Made by a program: the position numbers and the translations under genes. Positions 7,025 through 14,257 of a stretch of 25,391 bases of DNA are shown here, piece after piece. Location: the NCBI GenBank assembly GCA_934462825.1, contig CAKSIP010000026.1, positions 1-25,391 of the forward strand, given 5' to 3'. The number at the start of each line of letters is the position of its first letter. Position 1 is the stretch's first letter. The notes under the pieces are model-generated. The model had not been told where the DNA came from, did not search any database, and worked only from the letters and a program-made list of their open reading frames with translations. Origin of the DNA: an uncultured Eubacteriales bacterium. Lineage in GTDB: Bacteria > Bacillota > Clostridia > Oscillospirales > CAG-272.

Positions 7025-9456
7025 TTTTCAGAGCCTCCGTTATATTTCAGATACAGCATGGTAATATCATCGAATTGCGGGGCGTCTCCCACAAAAGCGT
7101 CTATGTCTGCCTTGACGGCGCGACAAATTTCTTCGCCTGTCAGTCCGTGCAGGGAATCCAGCAGCTTTACCAGCCGTTTTTCGCCGTAAAGCTCGTTTTC
7201 CGCGTTTGTCGCCTCCGTAACTCCGTCGGTATAGAGATAGATCTCGTCGCCGGCCGAAAGGACAAGCTCGTTTTTGCGATACTTCATCCCCTCCATCCCG
7301 GCAAGAATGAAGCCCGGCTTGGATTTCAGAAATTCAAAGCTTCCGTCTGCATGTCTTACGAGCGGCGGGTTGTGGCCCGCGTTGGCAAATTCAACCCTTC
7401 CGGTGGTTATATCCAGCATGCCCATCCATGCGGTGACAAACATTCCGGCTTCGTTGGATTCGCACAGCTTGGCATTGGCGACGGTAAAGACCTCGTCTAC
7501 GTCCCTGCCGGCCTCGGCATAGCCTTTTATGATGGTTTTGGCCGTCATCATAAACATGGCGGCGGGAATCCCTTTGCCGGAAACGTCGGCTATAAGAAAT
7601 CCGAGCTTGTTTTCGCCGACAAAATAGAAATCGTAAAAGTCGCCGCCCACTTCCTTGGCGGTATCCATGGTGGCGTATATGTCAAATTCGCTGTGGCCGG
7701 GATACGGCGGGAAAACCATCGGAATGGCGGAATGTTGAATGGCCTTGGCAAATTCCAATTCTTTGTCGATGCGCGCCGCCGCTTCCGCAATATAGCGTTT
7801 CAGCGTCAGAACGGTTGAGTTTATATCGTCGGAAAGGGAAGCAAATTCTTCGTTGGTTCTTACGTTTACGACGGTGTCAAGATTGCCGCTGGTGATCTTT
7901 GCCAGCGATTGGTTGATCTTCACCATGTTGTCCACGATCAGCTTCTTGATGAGAAAATAAACGACGATGAACAACATTCCGAAAACAACAAATTCCATAA
8001 ATACCGTCACATACACCGACACGTCGCGCGAGAACACCGCCTCCGTGTAAGGCATGGCGGCCACGATGTAGTAGCCTTCGGAAACGATATATCGGCAAAG
8101 CGATTTCTCGCCGTAAACAACGGCGTCAAAATACTTGTCCTCGGGCATGGTGGGGCGGTCTATGTAAATGCCGGAAACATCAAGGTTTTTGCCTTCGTTT
8201 CCGTGTCGGTCGCTGACGATGTTCCAATCCTCGCCGGCGATGATTATACTGCCGTTTTCTCCGATGTGGCGGTTGCGCGTGACGCCGATGACAACGTCAT
8301 CAATGTCTTTTTGGAAGCGCTCCGCGTCATAAGCCACCTGCACAAAGCCGCCGCCGTCCAGCACGATGCCCGCATATTTGCGGGAAATGGCCGGATTGGA
8401 CGAGGTAGGCTGATAGCTTTGAACGTATTCCTTGGTTTTTCCGTCAAGCAGGACAAGAAACTCCGCCGATTGATGGCCTCCGCGCATGTCGTAATTCCGA
8501 AACTTTTCGTAGGTGGTTTCCACGATGATGCCTTGCGGATTGATGATGTTGATTTCGGCTACATCGTATTCGTTTCCGAGGGCGCAAAGCAGCGCATAAT
8601 CCACCTTGTCCGCCGCATGGATGCGTTCGGCGATTTTGGCCGTGAGGGACAGAAGGTTGTGGTTGGAAGCGTCAAGAATATCGGCTTTTACATCTTCGAT
8701 GTTCAGTTTTACCAGATCGTTTGCCTCGTTTTTGGCAAGCTCCGTCTGCAACGCCCATGTGAAAATCGTTGTCATGAGAAAGCCCGCCGTAACGCAGATC
8801 AGGAGAAACCGCTGAAACGATTGCGAAATTTTTTTCAGGTCGCGCCTTTCGCCTTTGCGATCCGCTCCGGAAAGAATCGAAAGCAGAAGCCCCGCAAGCA
8901 TCACGGCCAGGCTGTTGACCGCAATCATGGGAAGCGAGCAGGTTCGCACAAACGAAAAAGCGGTTCTTGCGTCGGTCATGTTTGTCAGGAAGATCATCAG
9001 CATATGGATGACCTCCGTAATGGTCGCCGTGGCAAGACAGTAGTACCACTTCGGCTTTTTGTTGTCAAACATAAATTTCCGCAGACCGGCTGCGAAAACA
9101 CCCGCCAGCACGGTGGAAATGCTGCAGGCGAGACGGGTATATTGCCCGGCTCCCCAAAGAACCGCAAACCACCGCTCCACGCCGCCGATCAGTCCCGCTA
9201 TGATTCCTGCCGGCGCGCCGAAAAGAAGTCCCGCGCAGATCGGCGAGGCGTCTCTTGCGTTGATGATGGCGCCGTCGGTTTTGATCCCAAATTCCGTTCC
9301 GAGAATCGCAAGCCCGCCGAACAGAACTCCGATCAGGAGCTGCCTGACGGCATAGGGAAGCTTGCGGACGGCTTTTGTCCGTTCCGCAAGGTATATCAGC
9401 GCGGACAGAATTACGGGCAAAAGCGCTACGACGGAGAGCAAAAAGAAAGTTTTCAT
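7021..9456 (-). CDS. Membrane sensor PP2C phosphatase (5TM-LYT, extracellular sensor, HAMP, SpoIIE domain)
   Basis: This is an 811-residue protein. Residues of about 35-200 form a 5TM-5TMR_LYT-type membrane region (FGIKTDGAIINARDASPICAG and the GVERW segment). A helix at about 215-235 leads to an outside sensor domain of about 240 residues (Cache-like; it contains NIINPQGIIVETTYEK and HIGENGSIIIAGE). A second helix lies at about 482-503, followed by HAMP at about 504-555 and a PP2C/SpoIIE phosphatase at about 590-805. Metal-binding aspartates are visible in GGDFYDF, IADVSGKG, TDGVTEA and FDDITML. The known role is to dephosphorylate a STAS antagonist in response to a signal, which shifts the kinase between partners. 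It starts 10 nt after the STAS gene and overlaps the kinase gene. The ligand of the sensor is unknown. Confidence 0.93.
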   Translation of the reverse strand: MKTFFLLSVVALLPVILSALIYLAERTKAVRKLPYAVRQLLIGVLFGGLAILGTEFGIKTDGAIINARDASPICAGLLFGAPAGIIAGLIGGVERWFAVLWGAGQYTRLACSISTVLAGVFAAGLRKFMFDNKKPKWYYCLATATITEVIHMLMIFLTNMTDARTAFSFVRTCSLPMIAVNSLAVMLAGLLLSILSGADRKGERRDLKKISQSFQRFLLICVTAGFLMTTIFTWALQTELAKNEANDLVKLNIEDVKADILDASNHNLLSLTAKIAERIHAADKVDYALLCALGNEYDVAEINIINPQGIIVETTYEKFRNYDMRGGHQSAEFLVLLDGKTKEYVQSYQPTSSNPAISRKYAGIVLDGGGFVQVAYDAERFQKDIDDVVIGVTRNRHIGENGSIIIAGEDWNIVSDRHGNEGKNLDVSGIYIDRPTMPEDKYFDAVVYGEKSLCRYIVSEGYYIVAAMPYTEAVFSRDVSVYVTVFMEFVVFGMLFIVVYFLIKKLIVDNMVKINQSLAKITSGNLDTVVNVRTNEEFASLSDDINSTVLTLKRYIAEAAARIDKELEFAKAIQHSAIPMVFPPYPGHSEFDIYATMDTAKEVGGDFYDFYFVGENKLGFLIADVSGKGIPAAMFMMTAKTIIKGYAEAGRDVDEVFTVANAKLCESNEAGMFVTAWMGMLDITTGRVEFANAGHNPPLVRHADGSFEFLKSKPGFILAGMEGMKYRKNELVLSAGDEIYLYTDGVTEATNAENELYGEKRLVKLLDSLHGLTGEEICRAVKADIDAFVGDAPQFDDITMLYLKYNGGSEK

Positions 9457-9466
9457 AATTCCTCGC

Positions 9467-9763
9467 TTATTCGATGGTCAAAATGTCGGAAAAGCCGGTG
9501 ATTTCAAATACTTCCATAACGTCGTCGTTTACGCCGATCAGCTTCATGCTGCCCTGGCGGTTCATCACCTTCTGCGCCGCCAGCAGGACGCGAAGCCCCG
9601 CGGAGGAGATGTATTCCACGCCGGAAAAATCAAAGATCAGCTCCTTCACCCCACCGACGGATTGCTTCAGCTCCGCCTCCAGCGCGGGGGACGAATTGGT
9701 GTCGAGCCTTCCCGACAGAGTGAGTGTGAGCCGTTCGCCTTCAAAAAGTTTGTTGGTTGTCAT
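9467..9763 (-). CDS. STAS-domain anti-sigma factor antagonist
   Basis: This 98-residue single STAS domain resembles SpoIIAA/RsbV. The motif VEYISSAGLRVLL places a phosphorylatable serine at residue 54, in the position of the phosphoserine of SpoIIAA. In the family, the unphosphorylated protein binds the kinase and frees its target, and the phosphatase restores that form. It is the first gene of the cluster proper, followed after 10 nt by the phosphatase. An AAGGATAAAG ribosome site precedes ATG 9763. A TATACT hexamer at 9793-9798 might serve as a -10 box, but I see no matching -35, so the promoter is unresolved and read-through from the TetR gene is possible. Confidence 0.92.
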   Translation of the reverse strand: MTTNKLFEGERLTLTLSGRLDTNSSPALEAELKQSVGGVKELIFDFSGVEYISSAGLRVLLAAQKVMNRQGSMKLIGVNDDVMEVFEITGFSDILTIE

Positions 9764-9828
9764 GTTCTTTATCCTTATCCTTTCCTTGCATAAGTATATG
9801 CCGTGTTATGTGTTGCCGCGAGGAAAAT

Positions 9829-10422
9829 TTATGCCTTCGGGCTTTCCTGCGTGGCTTTGTATTTTTGTATAAACATGGCCGAGCCTTGCTTCAAAACGTC
9901 AAGCTGGCTTTTCAGATAGTATTCGTCCTCAAACATAGCGTAATGAACGCTGGCGCGGACGAGAATGAATATGAGCGGTGTCAGCACCTCGTACGGAATG
10001 CCGAGCTTTGCTTCCAGGCTCTTGGCATATTCGGTGTAGCGCCGATTGACGCCGTCAAAGAATTTTTTGCCGTGCTCTATATATTTCGGATGGGTGTAGA
10101 CCTGATACATCAGGCGGTATTTCTTCCCGTGCTTTTCTGCCGTCCAATACGGAGTTTCATCAATAAAGCGCATAAGCTCCGTCGGGCTGTTCGGCGATCT
10201 GGCCATGAAGTCGTCCTCCACCTTTGCCATGCAGTGAGCCGTTGACTCGACGATCAGCTCGTCCAGATTTTTGAAATAGACGTAAAGCGTTCCCGATGTA
10301 CAGCCGCATTCCTTGGCAAGCGTTTTGATTCCCGTGCCGGTCAGGCCGTTTTCGGCATAGCAATCAAAGCATTTTTCCATAATTTCTATTTTTCTGTCAT
10401 TATGCTGACGTTCTGTCCTCAT
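9829..10422 (-). CDS. TetR/AcrR family transcriptional regulator
   Basis: This is a 197-residue regulator when started at ATG 10422, which has AGGAG about 13 nt upstream; a GTG at 10443 would add seven residues but has no ribosome site. The N-terminal helix-turn-helix domain (residues 9-55) shows IMEKCFDCYAENGLTGTGI, then TLAKECGCTSGTLYVYFKN, the standard TetR recognition region. The remaining helical C-terminal part is the ligand and dimer domain. The gene is divergent from the Rrf2 operon and lies 65 nt upstream of the STAS gene in the same direction, so it may control itself, the peptide export cluster, or both. The effector is unknown. Confidence 0.9.
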   Translation of the reverse strand: MRTERQHNDRKIEIMEKCFDCYAENGLTGTGIKTLAKECGCTSGTLYVYFKNLDELIVESTAHCMAKVEDDFMARSPNSPTELMRFIDETPYWTAEKHGKKYRLMYQVYTHPKYIEHGKKFFDGVNRRYTEYAKSLEAKLGIPYEVLTPLIFILVRASVHYAMFEDEYYLKSQLDVLKQGSAMFIQKYKATQESPKA

Positions 10423-10469
10423 GAATCTATGCAAACTCCTCACCTATAATTGATTGATCGTTTAGGTAC

Positions 10470-10498
10470 AGTATAGCATGCCGTTATAAAAAAAGCAA
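10470..10498 (-). promoter_or_regulatory. Promoter for the TetR regulator gene
   Basis: On the minus strand, TTGCTT (10498-10493) and TATACT (10475-10470) are separated by 17 bases. Transcription would start near 10463. An imperfect symmetric element, ACCTA...TAGGT (10442-10467), sits at the start site and could be an autoregulatory operator, although only its outer arms match. Confidence 0.6.
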
Positions 10499-10638
10499 GA
10501 AGTTTTTTATAATTTTATTGATTTATTATTGAATTATTGTTGATTTATGATGGATTGCTTGCGCCATGTGCGCTCCCAACGCCCCGTTCCGGCGCCCGCC
10601 GGCGAAAAACAATCGAAAAACTTTTTTTCGCAAACCCC

Positions 10639-10667
10639 TTGACAAGCCCTGCTGTAACTGATATGAT
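10639..10667 (+). promoter_or_regulatory. Sigma-A promoter for the Rrf2 redox operon
   Basis: TTGACA (10639-10644) and TATGAT (10662-10667) are separated by exactly 17 bases, a near-consensus housekeeping promoter. The predicted start, near 10674, lies between the two inverted repeats described next, which is a typical repressor layout. Confidence 0.85.
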
Positions 10668-10673
10668 TACAGC
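10651..10673 (+). promoter_or_regulatory. Inverted repeat over the -10 box (candidate Rrf2 operator 1)
   Basis: GCTGTAA (10651-10657) and its exact complement TTACAGC (10667-10673) flank nine bases that contain most of the -10 hexamer. A protein bound here would block RNA polymerase. Binding by the adjacent Rrf2 regulator is inferred. Confidence 0.7.
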
Positions 10674-10678
10674 AGAGG

Positions 10679-10697
10679 TGTAACAAAAAAAGTTACA
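10679..10697 (+). promoter_or_regulatory. Second inverted repeat downstream of the start (candidate Rrf2 operator 2)
   Basis: TGTAAC (10679-10684) and GTTACA (10692-10697) form a perfect inverted repeat around seven adenines. The half-site TGTAA is shared with the repeat over the promoter, so both are probably read by the same regulator. Confidence 0.65.
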
Positions 10698-10729
10698 GTA
10701 TGTTTTTCGCGGAAAAGAGGGACGCTTTT

Positions 10730-11185
10730 ATGAACAGTTCATTCAGTATTGCCGTCCATGCGTTGGTTTATCTCAACCACATGGAAAAGGTGCTCAGCAG
10801 TGAGGAGCTTGCGCGGAACGTCTGCACAAACCCCGTGCTGATACGCAAGGTCATGTCCAAGTTGAAAAAGGCGGGCATTGTGGACACCAAGGGCGGCCAT
10901 TGCGGAGGCTATCTCTTTACCGCCGACGCCGAAACGCTCACCCTGGAAAGGATTGCCGAGGCCATCGACGCGCATTTTGTCGCCTCGCCGTGGCGAAGCG
11001 GCGATATGGACAAGGACTGCCTGATTTCTTCGGGGATGGGCGAGATTTTGCAGAGCATCTGCGTTCAGCTGGACGAGCATTGCCGCAAGAGCTTAAGCGG
11101 TATCACAGTGGCGGACATCGACCGACGAATCCTGAAAAACGGAAAGGAGCCGAGAATCCATGAAAACGAAAACGAAAAAGCTTGA
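10730..11185 (+). CDS. Rrf2 family transcriptional regulator
   Basis: This is a 151-residue winged-helix regulator. I choose ATG 10730 because it is preceded by AGAGGG at 8 nt and begins with the typical Rrf2 opening NSSFSIAVHALVYLNHM; the upstream frame from 10700 lacks this. The recognition helix region is LARNVCTNPVLIRKVMSKLK, followed by the wing with GGHCGGY. Cysteines are at 32, 58, 97, 111 and 118; some Rrf2 proteins (IscR, NsrR) bind an Fe-S cluster through three cysteines, so redox sensing is possible but not shown. It is the first gene of a thiol-redox operon, and its own promoter carries two inverted repeats, suggesting autoregulation. The end overlaps the next gene by 26 bases. 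Confidence 0.9.
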   Translation: MNSSFSIAVHALVYLNHMEKVLSSEELARNVCTNPVLIRKVMSKLKKAGIVDTKGGHCGGYLFTADAETLTLERIAEAIDAHFVASPWRSGDMDKDCLISSGMGEILQSICVQLDEHCRKSLSGITVADIDRRILKNGKEPRIHENENEKA

Positions 11186-11387
11186 CAGAAAAACGGTTTG
11201 CCTCCTGATTTACGTGCTGACCATCGTTGCCGGAACGGCCGGAGGGTATCTCCTCTATCGGCTCGTCGGATGCAGCACGGGAAGCTGTAGCCTCACCGCC
11301 AACCCCTATCTTTGCATCGCGTTCGGGGCGATCTTCGGTTTTCTGATCGGCACCATTCTTTGCCCGCAGAAAAAAACCGAGGAATGA
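11160..11387 (+). CDS. DUF6132-type small membrane protein
   Basis: This 75-residue protein has two membrane helices (about 13-36 and 49-67) joined by the loop VGCSTGSCSLTANPY. The GGYLLYR...GCSTGSC...NPY pattern matches what I remember of DUF6132 proteins, which often sit beside rhodanese, thioredoxin or Rrf2 genes. The function is unknown; the paired cysteines suggest a role in sulfur or redox handling at the membrane. The start at ATG 11160 lies inside the end of the Rrf2 gene, with AAGGAG 10 nt upstream, so the two are co-transcribed. Confidence 0.75.
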   Translation: MKTKTKKLDRKTVCLLIYVLTIVAGTAGGYLLYRLVGCSTGSCSLTANPYLCIAFGAIFGFLIGTILCPQKKTEE

Positions 11388-11505
11388 CGAAGCGCCCGCC
11401 GTGCGGAAAAGCAGAACAACTGCCACGGAAGGCTATGAAAAAAGGAAAGCCGAGGGCTGAGGCTGTCTGCTTTCTCTCTTGAATTGACAAGCAAAGGAGA
11501 CCGTT

Positions 11506-12159
11506 ATGGAATTTATCATTACGTTTTTGGAAGGCTTCATCTCCTTCATTTCTCCCTGCATGCTTCCGCTTCTGCCGCTGTATATCTCTTACTTTGCCGG
11601 CGGCGCGGACAAAAAGCACAAGGTGTTTTTCCGGGCGCTCAGCTTTGTACTCGGATTCACGGTCGTGTTCAGCTTGCTCGGATTGTTCGCCGGTACACTC
11701 GGCGCGTTTCTCAAGGAATACAAAATTTTCGTGAATATCGTCGGAGGCCTGTTGATCATTGTTTTCGGCCTGTCCTATCTTGAAGTGATCAAGCTCCCCT
11801 TTTTCAAGGGCATGCAGAGCGGCCGGACGGCGAACACCGTTGTATCGGCGTTTCTGTTCGGCGTGATCTATTCGGTCAGCCTTACGCCCTGCATCGGCGC
11901 CTTTCTCGGCTCGGCTTTGGCCTTGGCCGGGGCCTCCGGCACCGCGGTCAAGGGGGTGCTGCTGCTTGTCACCTATTCCATGGGACTTGGCATACCCTTT
12001 CTGGTTTCGGCGCTGCTGATTGAAAAGCTGAATACGGCGTTTACCTTTATTAAACAGCACTACCGCGTCATCAACATCGTTTGCGGAAGCTTTCTGATTC
12101 TCATCGGTCTTCTGATGGCGTGCGGACTTATGGATTGGGTGATGTCGATCTTTTCTTAA
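11506..12159 (+). CDS. ccdA: CcdA-type thiol-disulfide electron transporter
   Basis: This 217-residue integral membrane protein has about six helices and the two conserved cysteines of the CcdA/DsbD core: Cys18 in FISPCMLPLLPLY and Cys129 in SLTPCIGAFLGSAL. Known members pass reducing equivalents from cytoplasmic thioredoxin through the membrane to an outside thioredoxin-like protein. A fitting partner, the TlpA-like protein, is encoded 104 nt downstream. Start ATG 11506 follows AAAGGAG. The 118-nt gap after the DUF6132 gene shows no terminator, so one operon is likely. I see no cytochrome c gene nearby, so the job may be general disulfide reduction rather than cytochrome maturation. Confidence 0.92.
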   Translation: MEFIITFLEGFISFISPCMLPLLPLYISYFAGGADKKHKVFFRALSFVLGFTVVFSLLGLFAGTLGAFLKEYKIFVNIVGGLLIIVFGLSYLEVIKLPFFKGMQSGRTANTVVSAFLFGVIYSVSLTPCIGAFLGSALALAGASGTAVKGVLLLVTYSMGLGIPFLVSALLIEKLNTAFTFIKQHYRVINIVCGSFLILIGLLMACGLMDWVMSIFS

Positions 12160-12263
12160 CTAAGGCGCACGAGCCGAAGAAAATCACAAACGAATATGCA
12201 ATGCCCGGAGGGCGGCTGTCATGGCAGGCTTTTCGGCAAATCCAACGAAGGAGGAACTGAACC

Positions 12264-12857
12264 ATGAAACCCGGCGTAAAATATACCCTATTTGTTGTTT
12301 TAGCAATTCTGGTGCTGGCCGGAGCGATCGTTACCTATAAATATCTGATCTCGGTGAACCCCGCGCCACCGTCCCCGTCGGATCGTTCATCCACGCCGCC
12401 GGCCAACGGCGCAACCGGCGATCCGGGACAAAGAAACACGGCCCCCGGCTTTACCGTGATGAACGGGGAAGGGGAAGATGTCCGATTGGAAGACCACTTC
12501 GGAAAGCCGATCCTTCTCAACTTTTGGGCCACCTGGTGCCCGCCCTGCCGGGGGGAATTGCCGGCCTTTGAGACGATGAGCAAGCGGTATGGAAACGAGG
12601 TTGTCTTTATGATGATCGACCTTACCGACGGCTATCGGGAAACACCGAAAAACGTGCAAAAATTCCTATCGGAGCACGGCTATACGTTCCCGGTGTATTA
12701 CGACGCAAAAGGAAGCGCGGCCAAAGCCTACCATGTTTCCTCCATCCCGTTTACCGTTGCCATTGACAAGAACGGGAATGTGCATAAAACGCATCTGGGC
12801 GCTGTCAACGAAAAAACGCTGGAAGCGCTGATTCAATCCCTTTTGGATGTCAAATAA
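12264..12857 (+). CDS. TlpA/ResA-like membrane-anchored thioredoxin
   Basis: This 197-residue protein has an N-terminal membrane anchor (about residues 7-30), a proline-rich linker (33-48) and an outward thioredoxin fold. The active site is FWATWCPPCRGELP with Cys92 and Cys95; the cis-proline region is SSIPFTVAIDKNG. Proteins of this family reduce disulfides outside the membrane and are recharged by CcdA, which is encoded immediately upstream. A strong AAGGAGG site precedes ATG 12264. There is no lipobox cysteine, so anchoring is by the uncleaved helix. The substrate is unknown. Confidence 0.92.
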   Translation: MKPGVKYTLFVVLAILVLAGAIVTYKYLISVNPAPPSPSDRSSTPPANGATGDPGQRNTAPGFTVMNGEGEDVRLEDHFGKPILLNFWATWCPPCRGELPAFETMSKRYGNEVVFMMIDLTDGYRETPKNVQKFLSEHGYTFPVYYDAKGSAAKAYHVSSIPFTVAIDKNGNVHKTHLGAVNEKTLEALIQSLLDVK

Positions 12858-13007
12858 AAAAGCGGATGCGATTTTTCATTCTTACAAATTTGTGACAAAT
12901 TTCAGGCGTTTTTTCGGTGAATCGGGCGATTCTTTTTGCTATACTTGTGTTGCGGACAGGAAAACCGCCAATACACAAATACATACAAAAGCAAAGGAGA
13001 TTTTATT

Positions 13008-13496
13008 ATGAAAAACCGAAAAACATTTTTGGCCGTGATTCTCACACTGGTTCTTGCGATCAGCATCGTTACCGTGTCAGCGGCAGCGGCTTCCGCAGGC
13101 GGAAAGCAGGCAGACAAGCCGGCGACAAAGCCCGACGGCGTCCTCTGCGAAGCGTCCGGCGATTGCGCGGCTGAGGAATCCTACGAAGAATCCATCAAAG
13201 GCATGAGCGAGTTGACCGAAAAGGAAAAAGAGGCTCTGCTGGCAGACCTTGCCGAGATCGAAGCGCTGGAAGCGCGGATCGACGCGCTTTACGACCGCTT
13301 GACCGACAAAAATGCGGACAAGCTCTATGACGAGATTGACGCTCTCTACGAAAAGCTCGACACGGTTCTTGACCGCAATGCAGAGCTTTGGGATCGCGTC
13401 GATGCCGAGTATGACAAAAGAATTGCGGCCAACGAGCCGGATATACCCTTTGAATTTGAAGAAGACGACCTTGCGATCTGCGGAAACAGCAGATAA
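13008..13496 (+). CDS. Secreted acidic coiled-coil protein
   Basis: This 162-residue protein starts at ATG 13008 behind AAAGGAGA. A signal peptide is clear (basic MKNRK, then a hydrophobic stretch ending VSAAAASA, cleavage near residue 30). The mature part is strongly acidic and helical, with heptad-like stretches such as EIEALEARIDALYDRL and EIDALYEKLDTVLDRN, which look like two related coiled-coil repeats. Cysteines occur at VLCEASGDCA near the mature N terminus and at AICGN near the C terminus. I do not recognise a family. It is directly upstream of a two-component system and may be a signal or a target of it. A hairpin follows the stop. Confidence 0.75.
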   Translation: MKNRKTFLAVILTLVLAISIVTVSAAAASAGGKQADKPATKPDGVLCEASGDCAAEESYEESIKGMSELTEKEKEALLADLAEIEALEARIDALYDRLTDKNADKLYDEIDALYEKLDTVLDRNAELWDRVDAEYDKRIAANEPDIPFEFEEDDLAICGNSR

Positions 13497-13505
13497 ACCA
13501 CACGC

Positions 13506-13536
13506 ACAGAGCCGTGTCCGAGCGGCACGGCTCTGT
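13506..13536 (+). terminator. Strong hairpin between the coiled-coil gene and the response regulator
   Basis: An 11-bp perfect inverted repeat (13506-13516 with 13526-13536, nine-base loop) follows the stop of the secreted protein by nine bases. No run of T follows, so it may be a partial terminator or an mRNA-stabilising hairpin that sets different levels for the two sides. The RR ribosome site lies just downstream. Confidence 0.5.
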
Positions 13537-13555
13537 ATCTGTATTGGGAGGCGCT

Positions 13556-14257
13556 ATGAAACAACGGATCTATATCGCAGAGGATGAAAAAAACATCAGG
13601 GAAACGCTTCAGCGCTTTCTTGAAAATGACGGATATGAGGTGTGCGCGTTTGAAACAGGCGACGCCCTTTTAGGCGCGTTTTTTAAAAAACGCGCCGATC
13701 TTGTTGTTTTGGATATTATGATGCCCGGCACCGATGGCTTGACCTGCTGTCGCCGCATCCGGGACAAAGACAATGTCCCGATCATTTTGCTGACGGCCAA
13801 GGACACCGAATACGACTATGTCAACGGGATCCTTCAGGGCGGAGATGATTATCTGACCAAGCCGTTTCGCCCGACGGTGCTTCTGATGCGGGTAAAGGCC
13901 CTTCTTCGCCGGGTGGAAATGGAGCGCGGCGGCGACACGATGGACAGGGATGTTACCGTCGGGGATTTGCGCTATTCGGGCGACGAGAAGCGGCTTTTCT
14001 GCAAGGAAAAGCCTCTTGCGCTCTCCCCGAACGAGATGAAAATGCTTCTTTTTCTGATGCGGAGCGAGGGCAAAGCGTTTTCGCGCGACGAGCTGCTCAC
14101 GCACATTTGGGGCTATAACGACGAGGTGGAAACCCGAGTGACCGATGAAACCTTGCGCCGCATCCGCAGCAAGCTTTCTTTGGCCGACAGCAAAGTGCAG
14201 ATCGAAACGGTTTGGGGCTACGGCTACCGGTTGCGGTCGGACGGAGGCTCAAAATGA
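13556..14257 (+). CDS. OmpR-family response regulator
   Basis: This 233-residue regulator starts at ATG 13556 behind GGGAGG. The receiver domain (1-115) has acidic residues at 10 and 11, the phospho-acceptor Asp53 in VVLDIMMPGTDG, Thr80 in IILLTAKD and the lysine in YLTKPFRP. The C-terminal winged-helix domain (about 135-230) ends in TVWGYGYRL, typical of the OmpR/PhoB class. It overlaps the histidine kinase gene by four bases (ATGA), so the pair is one two-component system. Its targets are unknown; the upstream secreted protein and the downstream surface-acylation genes are natural candidates. Confidence 0.95.
   Translation: MKQRIYIAEDEKNIRETLQRFLENDGYEVCAFETGDALLGAFFKKRADLVVLDIMMPGTDGLTCCRRIRDKDNVPIILLTAKDTEYDYVNGILQGGDDYLTKPFRPTVLLMRVKALLRRVEMERGGDTMDRDVTVGDLRYSGDEKRLFCKEKPLALSPNEMKMLLFLMRSEGKAFSRDELLTHIWGYNDEVETRVTDETLRRIRSKLSLADSKVQIETVWGYGYRLRSDGGSK

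Larger units (their letters stand above)
10423..10729. other. Divergent intergenic region between the TetR and Rrf2 genes
   Basis: This region of about 300 bases has no gene. It holds the leftward TetR promoter, an AT-rich stretch of about 60 bases (10500-10560), a GC-rich stretch with CCGG...CCGG symmetry near 10595-10610, and then the Rrf2 promoter with two inverted repeats. I see nothing else. Confidence 0.7.

Noticed and set aside
7909..9501. A 530-codon open frame on the plus strand, opposite the phosphatase gene
   Set aside because: It is a mirror of the GC-biased third positions of the SpoIIE gene. Its translation is rich in His, Arg and Gly without any domain, and it has no ribosome site or promoter.
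9793..9821. Promoter for the STAS gene
   Set aside because: TATACT is present, but the sequence 17 bases upstream (TCGCGG) does not resemble a -35 box.
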